DNA of 64,000 nucleotides from Axinella damicornis (Eukaryota > Porifera > Demospongiae > Axinellida > Axinellidae). The notes under the pieces are model-generated. The model was not told the origin of the DNA. It made no database searches and saw only the letters and a program-made list of their open reading frames with translations. Both the position numbers and the translations under genes were made by a program. Shown piece after piece: positions 24,201-35,204 of the stretch. How positions within the stretch are numbered: position 1 is the stretch's first letter; each line of letters opens with the position of its first letter. The stretch is taken from assembly GCA_963931865.1 (NCBI GenBank), contig OZ007514.1, forward strand, positions 6,860,646-6,924,645, in the 5' to 3' direction.

Positions 24201-24206
24201 AATAAA
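24201..24206 (+). other. polyadenylation signal of the DUF6589 gene
   Basis: AATAAA lies 72 bases after the DUF6589 stop, on its strand. For the opposing RecQ gene a variant ATTAAA (minus strand) lies at 24162-24157, about 90 bases past its stop. The two 3' ends would overlap. Confidence 0.5.
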
Positions 24207-24250
24207 TTTGTCACTGACAGGAAGTGATGTTACAAAAAGGAAATCAGAAA

Positions 24251-26200
24251 TTAATTAACAGTAACCAAAAATATCCTCATGATTTCACCAGCCCAGTTCC
24301 ATACTAGACATTTTTCTTCAACATCAAATGAATCGGAGATGAACTCACAATTATCAACAACAGAATCTACCATTTCTGTAGGAAGGCCACAAACGATATC
24401 ATCTCCCACATATGTGGACATCCCTTCACATAATTCGTGAGTTGAGTGCAGCACTATATCCCTAAATTCCATCAGGCGTGTTCGTAGTAGACGCCTTTCA
24501 GCGGGAGTGACAGTACGCACAAATTCCTCCCCATCCTCATCATCATCGTCATCATCACTTGCACAATTCAGTTTCACATGTTGAACACGTGCTTGAACTG
24601 GACATTCCACTGAGCATGTACATTCTCTGGTACAGACATCACAACAGTTATGTTTAATATTTCCAATTGTAGAGGTGTCAATACCACCTATGAAGTTGTG
24701 TAGCAGCATTCTTCTGCGACACTTGTCTTCTGACTTGCAGTACTCCTTCATATTGTTGCTCACATGACCAATCAGACAGCCGGGGTACAAGTCCAGGATG
24801 ACATTGCTTTCTAGTCCATCGCGTCCTGCCCTCCCACACTCCTGAAAGTAATCATCCATATCAGCAGGTGGTCCGAAGTGGATAACTGTACGGATATTCG
24901 GCACATCTACGCCCATACCAAAAGCAGTAGTGGAAAACAGAACCCGACAGTTACCGTGCGGATTCAGCATCGACTGCATTATCTGCTGCTTTTCGTCATC
25001 TCCAGCTCGTGAATGATACATAGCAAACAGACGGTTAGCTATGGACGGCGGGCTTCAACAAGGCTCATACATGTAGCTCTCTTTTTTCAACTCGGTGAGG
25101 AACATTTTGTACAGTGATGCACACATATTGATCGAGCGGCAAAATACAATCACCCTAGGGAGGGAAGTTCGTTTCCTCTTGAGGTCTGAAACTAGCCATT
25201 TGAAAGCGACATGCACGTCGCGGTTGACTCTCTCTACTGAGTAGCGAAGATTTGGTCGATTTGATGGTTTGGTGATCAACTGCACAGGGGTCATCTGCAG
25301 CGCATGAATGATGCGATCCTTGACAAAATGAGTTGCTGTGGCTGTCAGTGCCACAATAGGTGTGTTGGACGGAAGCAATGACCGTAGCTGTGATATCTGG
25401 CCGTACCATGCTCGAAATTCATCTCCCATTCCCCTAAGGAAGTTAAAAATGTGTACATCAATATCAACACATGCGATGGTATGTGGTGTAACATGCAGAA
25501 TACACTGTAGGCTGCCAGGTGAGAGATTGAAGCCTATACAGAGGGGGAAGGCAATTTCAATTCCGCATGTATAGCCTCGTACCATCGAACATGTATACTT
25601 CAAGCCAAGGCAACTTATCATAACAATGTGAGTGTCCAATGATAGTGTGCATGATACTTACAGCACTCACCATTTCACAATACAGTGAGCCTCATCAATT
25701 GCCAAGGCCACCACTCGTCCTGAGAACCTATCGTTAACGAACAGCGAGCGCCATGTTTTGTTGCCAATGAAGGCTTCTGGGCTGCCAAATATATGTGTAA
25801 CCCGCCCTTCAACCACGTCTGCAATGCAATCTCTCGACGTTTCCCCCGAAATTCGTACCGCCTTCACGCCCTTGGCGACAAGCTTGGAGACTTGGTCTTC
25901 CATAAGTAAAATCAGAGGCGACACCCCTACTACCACCGAGGGTTGGGACGTCTGCGAAGATGTACAGGAACGGAGTAGGCTGTCCGCGCAGAACGGCAAT
26001 AACTGGTACACCAGAGACTTGCCAAATCCCGTAGGGACGCTCATCAACACGTCGTCTCCATTAAGCAGGCTCTGAACGGCTGACAGCTGCTCGGACTTTA
26101 TACTTTCGTAGCCCATGCAACGCATTCCTTCCTCCACAGCACGGGTAACAAGCGATGGGTCAGTGGATAGTTCAGTTACCCAAGTCTTGTACAACGCCAT
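24251..26200 (-). pseudogene. RecQ-family DNA helicase, near-intact with one in-frame TGA
   Basis: This is an ATP-dependent 3'-5' DNA helicase of the RecQ group. The start is the ATG at 26200-26198. Exon 1 ends at 25671 and exon 2 begins at 25433, a phase-2 GT..AG intron. Motifs in order: SIKSEQLSAVQSLLNG (motif 0), MSVPTGFGKSLVYQL (Walker A), VVVGVSPLILLMEDQV, VALAIDEAHCI (DEAH), IVALTATAT, RVIVFCRS, VLFSTTAFGMGVDVPNIRTV, and FQECGRAGRDG (motif VI). A Cys-rich zinc-binding tail follows (YCKSEDKCRRRMLLHNF, then CCDVC and further Cys pairs) and a run of Asp. No HRDC domain is seen. A TGA at 25057-25055 interrupts the frame between the two helicase lobes without a frameshift, so it may be a recent loss, a sequencing error or a polymorphism. 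The association with DUF6589 suggests a transposon gene rather than the host repair RecQ. Confidence 0.85.
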
Positions 26201-26404
26201 TGTCCGATCAGCAAAACTCACAACTGTTCACAACTACTTAGCGAACGCATAATTTGCACGTGTTACTACTGGCGAAAATCGCTCAGTAGAATCTGATTGG
26301 TCGGTACCTCATGCATACTAATCACATCTGCTAGACCTCTCGCTCTTCCCTACGCCCCGCCTCCAACATCCGGAGCGAGAGAAATTTCTAGCTCGATAGA
26401 CTAT
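26201..26404 (-). promoter_or_regulatory. presumed 5' flank of the RecQ gene
   Basis: About 200 bases separate the RecQ start from the beginning of X2. The sequence is GC-richer than its surroundings and has no clear TATA box. The promoter role is inferred from position only. Confidence 0.3.
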
Positions 26405-27048
26405 GGTTCATTTTGCCAATGATTATTGTACAGTGCAGTTCCTTTCAAGTTTCAATTAACCACATTACAATTGTGGTTGAAGGACTTCAAATGTTGCTAA
26501 GATAACCAAGGGCAAAGTACATAGGCCACAAATGGCAGTTAGGCCAAAAGTAAACCTGCTTAGTACGGAACACTATAAACAGTGGAACACTATAAACAGT
26601 GGACCCCGAGGACCTGGTCTTCAGGTGTTACGGGAGACAGGAATGCAACTACAAGCCAAAACTCATGGTAATATCATTGCCTGGAGTATGCAAGTCAGCT
26701 TGGCACAAATTGGAAGATATTTTCAGCATACAGCGTTATTTTATCCTCTAGCTTGTCTTCATCACTTTCCCACTTCAGAATATAATCAGACATTCATTCT
26801 CTGGCCCCTCCATTTGCTAAGTCGGGCTAAGTCAGACTCTTGCTCACTACACAAGGCTACAAAAAGCACTTGACCTTTGTCATGTATCTATATTGGGTCG
26901 CACGAAATTTTGACGTTGCGAGCCGGGGGTTAGGCCTTGCTTGCTAGGGGGGTCTGGGGGCATGCCCCCAATTTTCCACCTACTGAGGGCCATCGATATC
27001 CATCGCCGCTGATTATGATGTATGATGTTGTTGCATGAGGTACGCATA

Positions 27049-27573
27049 TACCGTACTCTCGCGAAAGTCCGCCCATGGGCGCTGCATCTTACTTTCTCAC
27101 CAAACAGGGGGGTGGGCTCTCTTTCGAGTGTTTCTGCATTCAACCTTGAAAGAGCGCCCACCTTTGTTTACGTACACAAGTAGCGCAATAGCAGCGATCG
27201 AGCAGCAGGCGCGCGTGAGGCAAAGCCCTACCAGCACATCTACATCGCTGGAGTCACTAGCAACATCACCGCTCACCACGTCGTCTTCGCTGCCGCCAAG
27301 TGCTGGCTGAGGTCCAGCGTGGAGGTCGCGGGGGTCGTCAGCACATATATATGGATACGCAGAGTAATAGAGACTTGCTGCAAGGAGGTTCTTACCTCAG
27401 ATACGCTGGAACATCTCACTACTGCGCTCCATTGCCTGTTACACGAGGCACGAGGCTATAGCGCGAGGGTGGGCGCTCATTCGAGTAAACTTTGACCCTA
27501 TATAGAAAATTGAGCCAAAAGTGGGGGGTGGGCGCTCTTTGCGGAGTGGGCGGACCTTCGCGAGAGTATGGTA
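27049..27573. mobile_element. MITE with TACCGTACTCTCGCGAA termini
   Basis: The left end starts TACCGTACTCTCGCGAAAGT and the right end, reversed, TACCATACTCTCGCGAAGGT. Both continue into CCGCCCA and GCGCCCA words. At about 525 bp with TA at the ends it fits Tc1/mariner-type MITEs. No coding content. Confidence 0.7.
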
Positions 27574-28484
27574 CTGTAATTCTTATAATAGATGAAATTT
27601 TTTTCTTTTAGCCCCCAAAAGTGGACCAGTTCCGAGGGCCCTCTGCACTTAATTCTGTTATTATGGTTAACATTAAGCTTATAACAATAACCTAGCCTTG
27701 TTCCCAGGATAACGGCCTGGCAACTAGGGCTGAGTGATTGTGGATTTTCCAACATCACAATTATTGTATCCATATAATCACGATTATCGATTATTGGGGC
27801 AAGCCTGAGCGAGCCCCACATAGACGAGTTTGCTGCAAATTTTCCATATATTTCTATATTTCTATATATATATATATATATATCGTACGTACGTCGTGCC
27901 GTAAATCACTTCCTGCTCGTATTTTGCGTGTTCTTGCGTCATGGGTTATTTCCAAACTGAGTTCACGTCCTGCCTCGTGCGTTGATGTTATCATGATGCC
28001 GAACTAACGTATAACTGTCAACTGAGACGCAAACTATGAACAGTCTACCTCAAGAAGGCCTTGCAAGGATGTAGACTATAGCGGGGCGGTGAGTCGCTAA
28101 AGCATTTCCTGAAAACAGGGAGAGCGCTTCAAGCCATATGCATCGCATGTCCTGCATACAGAGCACATCATCATGGTGTGCAGCATGAATAGCTATAAAC
28201 CATCACTGTGGTGTGATGTGCCTGTTAGACTGCTTCAGCTATCGCCAGAGGATGGGAAGTTGACTGGCCTGCACACGGTAACACTAAACTCACTGTGACC
28301 AGGCATGACACAGATCTTGGCATCATAGTATGATGGCATCAGCAGAGAACGAGAAGTCATCCTCGGTGGCAACAACAGAGACAGAGACCGCTCCTGGACC
28401 TACCTGCCAGACTGCTTCATTGTTCAACGCTGTGAAGTGCTTGAGTATATTTTTAGTGTCATAACTTCTGGCGTGATCTGTGTC

Positions 28485-28921
28485 CTTAAGGTTACGGGAT
28501 ACTCGTGCGCGCGCTGTCCGAAATGTATAGGGAAATGCATACTTAAGCTCGCTAACCAAAAATCTCGAGTACGAAGAGCGTGAGCAACTTGATTCTGGCG
28601 GTGGAGGTGCGCTGTCACAAGATGCAGGGCATGACGGAAGCTTTTACGGATACGCTGTATAGCCGTGCAAAAACGAGCAGTTCAGTTCACCAAAAAGCCG
28701 TATTTACCGCTTTTCTCGAGCGAGACAGCAGATAAGTTTGCCAAGGATTATGCTATCAAAAAAAGCTTCCGTCATGCCCTGCACCTTGTGACAGCGCACC
28801 TCCACCGCCAGAATCAAGTTGCTCACGCTCTTCGTACTTGAGATTTTTGGTTAGCGAGCTTAAGTATGCATTTCCCTATACATTTCGGACGGCGCGCGCA
28901 CGAGTATCCCGTAACCTTAAG
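28485..28921. repeat. foldback with 161-bp near-identical arms
   Basis: The left arm is 28485-28645 and the right arm 28761-28921, separated by 115 bases. Marker words are CTTAAGGTTACGGGATACTC at the outer end and CATGACGGAAGCTTTT at the inner end. The arms differ at only a few positions. They contain no gene; open frames on both strands simply mirror each other. Confidence 0.9.
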
Positions 28922-28964
28922 TTGTGCTATGCTCCCTGTCAGACTCACATTCTGATGACATGCA

Positions 28965-29050
28965 CAGGCAACTGCTCCATGCACATTTCAGCACATGCCG
29001 CACTGCTCCATGCACATTCAGCACATGCAACTGCTCCATGCACATTCATG
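28965..29050 (+). repeat. short tandem repeat, about 27-bp unit, three copies
   Basis: The unit is approximately CTGCTCCATGCACATTCAGC plus ACATGCA, repeated three times with small changes. Confidence 0.7.
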
Positions 29051-29980
29051 CATGTACTCGCTCAGGCTCGCCCCACAATGTCCTGGTATCACGATTATGC
29101 CATTTGAAGGAGACCTGCATACACCATTCAAAGTCGCAAGGTCTTGGTGGACAGAAGCCTCGATGGACAGAAGCCACAGTTGACAGAACCGACCCACAGA
29201 AGCCTTGGATAGAAGCCATGGTCACGCAGTGCTTATGTTTCGTAGTCCTGATTATTGTATTCACAGTCCTGCTAAGTATATTCATGAAAACCCATAAGCA
29301 CTTTTGCGCATGTGACTAACATCGCAGTGGTGATTGCTGCAATCACCATCACGATGCTTAGAGATAATCACGATTAATCGCATAATCGAAATAATCGCTC
29401 AGCCCTACTGGGAACGAGGCTACATGTATAGGTACTGTATTAATCCGGTTGTGCAAAGCTGACCTGCATACTCAAGGTAACAACACAACCGCGAGCTTGG
29501 GCATTTCTGTCTCCCGTAACAGCTGAAGATCCTTGGGTCCTCGGGTCCCGGGTCCACTGCACAGAGTGTCCCGCTTAGTACCAAGTACAAATTAATGAAA
29601 GCATTGGGGTGCTGCACCCCTAGGAGATTTCCAACTTAATTAATTGGCACCAACCTATGATCCCTGTCCCCACGGTGAAACTTGGCAGCTACTTAGGGTA
29701 CAATCCTAGGATGGAAACACCCTACGACCACTTGCACCCTTGGCACCATCCTATCACTACTAGGAACTTGAGGCCATCCTGAGACATGTACCGGTCACAG
29801 TGCTAGGACTCGTGGCAAGATCCTAGGACCCATCGTACATCGTGGGACCCTTGGCTCAATCCAAGGACACAGCTAGCTAGTCCTTATAGCGGATATCTGA
29901 CCAGTGACCAGTCTGTTTTGATGATGCATTTGTTGTAGGAGGGGTGCTCAAATTCTCTATCACACGTGCACCCACACCCA

Positions 29981-30028
<48 letters not shown>

Positions 30029-30030
<2 letters not shown>

Positions 30031-30490
30031 ATGGCCGTAGCAAGCGGTCCAGCCGGTCTGGTTATGGCCAGACCACTTTGTCACTCCAACAAGAAGAGAA
30101 AATTCTTTGCAGCATGGCAGAAAAAGTCATTGAAGTGCAGTAGTGACTTTTCTCATGCTTTCACCAGTTCACACAACTCGAAACTCGACATTCAGGGGCT
30201 AGAGACGAGACCAACACACGGAGTGGAGACGGGACTAATGTGCGCCGCCTTACTCGAGATGGCAGATGGCGATGGTGTACTAGACGCACTGAGAGTGAGG
30301 TGGTCATGGAATTGAAATACAGAAAGATTAGGACACAGCTAGCTAGTCCTTAGCACGAAGGTGCTTCGAGAGCCAATCCAGATAGCTGAAAAGCGAAGGT
30401 GAAAAAAAATCGGATTAGATCGCCACTACGCGCCTCTATGCACTACCTTCGGCAGTGGCCGTACCACACAAAAATAGCTGGCTACGGGCC
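30029..30490. mobile_element. small hAT-like element inside a CA repeat (X2 copy)
   Basis: Homologue of 19508-20026: starts CATGGCCGTAGCAAGC after (CA)n at about 29984-30028 and ends at CTGGCTACGGGCCTG before (CA)n at about 30491-30537. Confidence 0.5.
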
Positions 30491-30496
30491 TGCACA

Positions 30497-30534
<38 letters not shown>

Positions 30535-30799
30535 CACAGGTAAAACACCTATTTATCAGTGACTCCTACAATGAGAAAATGTTGCTTCTCAGATACAAGT
30601 GAGCAAGTCTAGGGTCCCCCTACTTTCAGCAACAGTAGCGTGCACATTCCTCTGATAAATTTCACCTTAAGGCAGCTTCTCTCTCTGCTCCTGGAACTGG
30701 TTGGCCTCGATGCCGGAGGGGTTTGCCGTTCCATGTCCTTGCTGGTGCTCCTGGGCTCACAGGTCATGGTGCCTGAGGGGATGAGTGAGTAAGTGTGCG

Positions 30800-30803
<4 letters not shown>

Positions 30804-30857
<54 letters not shown>
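30804..30857 (+). repeat. (GT)n microsatellite in X2
   Basis: Uninterrupted GT of about 54 bases, homologous to 20314-20387 but shorter. Confidence 0.95.
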
Positions 30858-30858
<1 letters not shown>

Positions 30859-31489
30859 GGGGAAGAGACCAATTTAAAGAAAGAAGAGTTAGGGAGGTTG
30901 AGATTGGCACGCAACTTCCGAATTCCGAGAATGCACAATGCAATCTCGGTCCTGGCACTGGAATAGTCCCCCCGGTGTGCATGACTGAGACTAGGTGTGG
31001 CTGTGAATGGGTGTGATTGCAACATTTGACTATTTGATTGACTGTTTTGTCTTGCAAAACATTCTGAAATCTGATTGGTACGCAGCAAGTAAGTTTGATA
31101 AGTTGCCAGGCTGCTACTACAGGGCTAGCTTTACCCGGCACACAGGGTATTGATTGACAGTACTGTCTACACCACCAACCATGTCATAATGTACAGTGCA
31201 TAGTAGGGGTTTGCTAGGCTTGCCCCCCATTATACTACATTGTGTTTTACCTGGCTAGTGCAGGCACTTGTTGTCTAGGGCCTTTCAGCCCTCCAAAAAT
31301 TTCCGTTCGACACGGTACAGATAGTATCACTTACAGTATTATAGCAAGAACCCTGATCGCTCTTATATATACTCAGCATACCAACGAAAGAATTATGGGT
31401 TCAGTGATGAGATTCATGAGCAGTAATGAATAGCTTTCCACATATTCATTGCGGTGTGGGTGTGTGCACAAGCGACTGAGAATTAACAG

Positions 31490-32665
31490 CTATGCGTGCA
31501 CTCAAGAGCGCATAAGTAGATCGCCCGCCCGGAGTAGGGACACGCACATTATGCGGGAATTTCTTTGGGAATAATAGGCAGCGCTTCCGGGAAAAGAATA
31601 ATAGGCTCGAAAGCTACGTGACGTCATACTTTTACACGTGATTCCCCTCGTGCAGCAATTTTGTAGCCAAAATGGCTGAAAGTCTAGACCCAGGCTGCAG
31701 TAGCTCTACTTCTACTAGTTCGCCCGTTCCCAGTGACTCTGACTCTCGCCGCACTGCTACTGTTAGTCTGCTGGACAGACTGCGCGCTCCAGCACTCTCG
31801 GAACTCAGCAGAAAAAGGAAAGTGCACGCGAATCCACCGACCGGCAAGAAGCGATCGCTCGCACAAACGGCTGGAAAGTTTGACCCTCATTCCGTAAAAC
31901 CTTCGCGAGTTTCAGAGAATAATATTGAGAATAATGGGTAAACTTTAAAAGAATTATAGGGAAATATTGAGGAATGCAGGAATGGAATAATGGGATTTTT
32001 GAAAAGCATAATGTGCTTGTGCCTAGCCCGGAGTAAGAGCGTGTAACTTCCGGGAAATTCAAACCGGGCAAAATACATGAGTTGTACTAAAAATAGCTAT
32101 AGCATGTCTAAACACTCTTGTAGAGATTCTTTCCGCCACGTGATAATTGACTGGAGCGGCGACACTGTGGTCATTATTCTGTGTTGTTGTGCACAGCTGT
32201 GTAGTTCTGAGCCAAGTGACGGCAGGAAGCGACAGCGACAGCTACCAGAGAACGCTCTGCTCTACGGCTGTGCTGAAGGCTAACCTAGTTAGCCTCGTAC
32301 CCAGGCTGTACGAGGCTATAACCTAGTCTATACTCGAACACAGTCACAACAACGGTTATTAATTGTGTGGATGTGCTTACCTGAGGCTGGAGGTGGAGGA
32401 CGTCGACATCTGATGATCAGCAACGATCGCCACGGTGGGTTATAGGTTCAAATAAGCTCAGCCGGAGCCGAATTGCTAGCCACTTAGATTTTCACACTTG
32501 GCTAACGCGTTCACAATTACCGCCGTACGGCTTCAGGTGCAACCGGATGTTCTATTTTTAGTACAACTCATGTATTCTGCCTGCACCACGGGCGCCTATT
32601 GAAGTTACACGCTCTTACTCCGGGCGGGCGATCTACTTATGCGCTCTTGGTGCACTGCTGTGCAG
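31490..32665. mobile_element. foldback composite element inserted in X2, with a coding relic
   Basis: The outer arms share AAGAGCGCATAAGTAGATCG and the following CCCGCCCGGAGTA (left 31500-31540, right 32613-32650, inverted). An inner pair of arms (about 32027-32093 and 32548-32627) shares CCCGGAGTAAGAGCGTGTAA and ATACATGAGTTGTACTAAAA. Between 31672 and 31941 a plus-strand frame starts MAESLDPGCSSSTSTSS and continues SLLDRLRAPALSELSRKRKV, then ANPPTGKKRS. This resembles the N-terminus of transposon-encoded zinc-finger proteins in invertebrates, but the finger itself is not reached. X1 lacks the whole block. Confidence 0.6.
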
Positions 32666-33515
32666 CACTTTTTTTTCTAGGAGTGTAATTATTGAAAAGC
32701 TGCAACACGTCGTGCATATAAGAAATGGTAAAAAGGAAAAAGTGAAAGAACAAATGGGTTCTCATGTTTTCAAAAATAAGTCAGTTAATTGGAATTGATG
32801 TTGGCCTCTGCAGTCACTAAGTCAACCGGACATGGCCACGGGAGGAACGGGTGCCACGAATGCACTGGACGGCGGATCGGAGCAGGGCAAATGATGTTGT
32901 GCACCTCAGCCAGTTCATGCAGTCACTCCAGTCACTCGTACATGTATGACTTTCCAAGCCCCAGTCTACACATCTTTGGATAGTACAAGCAGCTACGCTT
33001 GCTTGCTTCAGCTGCTGCTCCCCAGTTGCATCCACTCATGACACTGACACCCACCAGAATTAATCTCAGAGCATCTATTCTCAAAAATTTCCAGGGGGGG
33101 GGGGGGCATTGACTCGTACATCGCGCATGAGTGCACGATTCGCCCACGTGAGTAATGAACCTATCACTCGCGAGTCGCTGCGTGTCACCCGTGCGTGTAC
33201 TGACAAGTTGCTCGTGAGCAGTGCTGTATGGTACAGAACAAAAGGTGATGTACATGTATCACCGTTCGCATACCATTGAACGGCCCTTCCCAACCAAAAA
33301 CGGAACCGGAACTTTTCCATGTCTCCTAAGCTACATGTACATGTATTTAGTGCTACCCACGTGACCCTCAACGAATCAGACGCCTCAGAATCGATCACAG
33401 ACGGAGCATTAAATCGTTTAATGCACACTTCAGTACACATTATCTAGATAATGCACACTTTTCAAAGATCGAAGGCTGTCTCGGGTCAGTGAGTTGCACC
33501 AAGTACAAAATGTAG

Positions 33516-33698
33516 TTTAGATACCAATTAGCAGTGCATTACGGGCTTTAGTGCACTCGGGCAATCTAGTTAACGGTCTCGGGCGGATAATTAATGTACT
33601 CGCCTTCGGCTCGTGCATTATCTCGCCCTCGATCGTTAACTAGATTGCCCTTGTGCAGTAAAACCTGTAATGCACTGCAAAGTGATACCGTATCTAAA
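33516..33698. mobile_element. short foldback MITE (X2 copy)
   Basis: Homologue of 22295-22468 with a slightly longer left arm (GCATTACGGGC retained). The same GGGCAATCTAGTTAAC / GTTAACTAGATTGCCC pairing is visible. Confidence 0.75.
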
Positions 33699-34323
33699 TA
33701 TTACATAGATCACAAGTGATACATTTACCAGAGCACCCCCGGTTCTACAGAATCCCGCCGCTGTACAAAGTATCCATTCACAAAGTCATTGTTTGCCCTA
33801 CATAAGACACCAGTGCTCATGGCAACACTATGTATTCTAACAGTATGCGCTCACGGAACTGACCCACTTGTGGAATCACTCCCATTTAATCAAAGAAATA
33901 ACAACCGTGGGTGGGGGGTGGGGGAGTAGCCTCGGTCCCAGGCCCTCATACCCAGACCCTTGTGTGGAATGCGGAAATGGTCCTGGTGACACCTGGAAGG
34001 TTTTCCTATGTGGCATATCACATGTGTATATAAGCGATGATTACATTCGTTATTCAATGCATTCAAAGTTATGCGGCAGGTAGCTGTTGGTGATGGCTAA
34101 GTGGAAAGTCCTTGCCAAGGAGCAACCAGACGCGAGTCTTGTAGGCTAGAACAGCAGTTTTATCAAATGGCTACACGCTTTCACAAAGAATGTAATTACT
34201 ACGCAGTAATTGGTGATGGACGAACGTCTAACTGAAATCAAGACTGCTGACTCAGCACATATTTTGCCAAGTGTCACCAAGCCCTTTTCCGCGTTCAGCG
34301 TGTGTGCCTGGGTACAAGGCTTT

Positions 34324-34346
34324 GGGGGGGGGGGGGGGGGGGGGGG
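34324..34346 (+). repeat. G23 homopolymer
   Basis: Twenty-three consecutive G within SR intron-1-derived DNA. At the equivalent place in copy C (46320-46329) the run has 10 G. Copy A lacks it. Confidence 0.9.
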
Positions 34347-34502
34347 CACATACAAATGGCTACCAATTTCCATGACAACAAAATTGCCAAAGTTTGCAAG
34401 CCATAGTATAATTATTTACAGAAATGAGAGGCCTATCAACCCATTCCTACAGGCATTCAAAAACTGTCCGGCGGGAGAGGCGGACAAATCCCAATTTCTC
34501 AC

Positions 34503-34539
34503 CTGGCGGGTTCCTAGCGCTCGAACTCTCGCTCCAGCT
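34503..34539 (-). pseudogene. SR splicing factor copy D, exon-1 remnant
   Basis: About 37 bases match the 3' end of SR exon 1, including the donor context (minus strand CCGCCAG then GTGAG), but the middle of the exon is deleted after AGGAACC. The DNA around it (33958-34780) matches the 5' regions of copies A and C (8080-8840 and 45950-46800). Only this piece of the gene remains, so it is dead. Confidence 0.75.
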
Positions 34540-34770
34540 TCGCCGGACCAGGTACCGTACCCGTACCCAAGGCCACTTGAGCTCTTGCTGGGTCGGTTCT
34601 ATTTTAGCGATCAAAATAATAAATTCGCATGCAATTTTGAATACTGACCGGCGGGAAAATTTCTGGTAAAGACCAGGAGATGTGATTCTGCTTCAGCATT
34701 CCAATGTAAAGGAGCTCAAGATACAATCATGTAAGTCCCACCAACTGCATATGAGATGCTGAAAGCTATC

Positions 34771-35175
34771 TGTTAGTTAGTTAGTTAAATTGATTTTATC
34801 CAGTGGAACGGGTTACACAGGAGGTCATGGACCTATCTAAGGTGCTCCCCTAAAACAAAAACAAGAGCAAAAATAAAAGAAGAAATAAAAGCTACTGTAC
34901 AACAACAGTAATATATACAATGCTAACAGCTAGGACAAAAACATGTTATAAAAATCCGAATACACAATGAACACTATGGCGGTACAAGTGGAGAATGACA
35001 CTGCTTCAACTTACATCTAAACAAATTATAAGTATGTGAACAACAAACATCAGAAGGAAGTGAATTCCACACAAATGGGGCAGAAACAAAAAAAGAAAAA
35101 CGAAAAGCATTAACTCTTGATGAAATAGTCTGTATTGTACTGTAAAAGCGCGTGGAAGCGAGGCTACTGAAAGCC
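34771..35175 (-). mobile_element. 3' end of a non-LTR retrotransposon
   Basis: Read on the minus strand, a frame ending at about 34974 contains RFSFFVSAPFVWNSLPSDV followed by a Phe-Arg-Cys-Lys-Leu-Lys segment. This is the usual C-terminus of CR1/Jockey-type reverse transcriptase proteins. An A/T-rich 3' UTR follows, ending in TTAACTAACTAACTAAC at 34771-34790, a short tandem tail. The element is heavily 5'-truncated and lies in copy D flanking DNA. Confidence 0.75.
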
Positions 35176-35204
35176 ACTCCATGCCTGGATGATGGATGCA
35201 TCAT

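Larger units (their letters stand above)
27725..29407. mobile_element. non-autonomous hAT-type element (1.68 kb) with near-perfect 8-bp TSD
   Basis: The termini are TAGGGCTGAGTGATT and, reversed, TAGGGCTGAGCGATT, the common hAT-like end. The flanks are CTGGCAAC (27717-27724) and CTGGGAAC (29408-29415), an 8-bp duplication with one mismatch. The element landed inside the right arm of a TAGCCTYGTTCCCAGG hairpin, whose halves are now at 27694-27724 and 29408-29422. It encloses a 161-bp foldback and a short tandem repeat. No transposase frame is seen. Confidence 0.75.
26559..29582. mobile_element. 3-kb insertion with inverted termini, host of nested elements
   Basis: The left terminus (26563-26642) reads TAGTACGGAACAC, then CAGTGGACCCCGAGGACC, then GTTACGGGAGACAGGAATGC. 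The right terminus (29500-29581), read in reverse, carries the same blocks in the same order with some mismatches. X1 lacks this block. Two further elements (27049-27573 and 27725-29407) lie inside it. No transposase is recognised, and the superfamily is uncertain. Confidence 0.65.
26405..33957. repeat. segment X2, right copy of the long direct repeat, expanded by insertions
   Basis: Homology to X1 begins at TCATTTTGCCAATG right after the RecQ 5' flank. It is interrupted by an insertion of about 3.0 kb (26559-29582), resumes at 29583, is interrupted again by about 1.5 kb (31165-32670), and then runs to 33957 almost unchanged. Beyond 33957 X2 continues smoothly into SR-related DNA (34000-34780), so X2 keeps the older junction and X1 is the truncated copy. 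Confidence 0.8.

Noticed and set aside
25055..25057. Selenocysteine codon explanation for the TGA in RecQ
   Set aside because: RecQ helicases have no Sec at this place and no SECIS-like element is evident; a point mutation or error is simpler.
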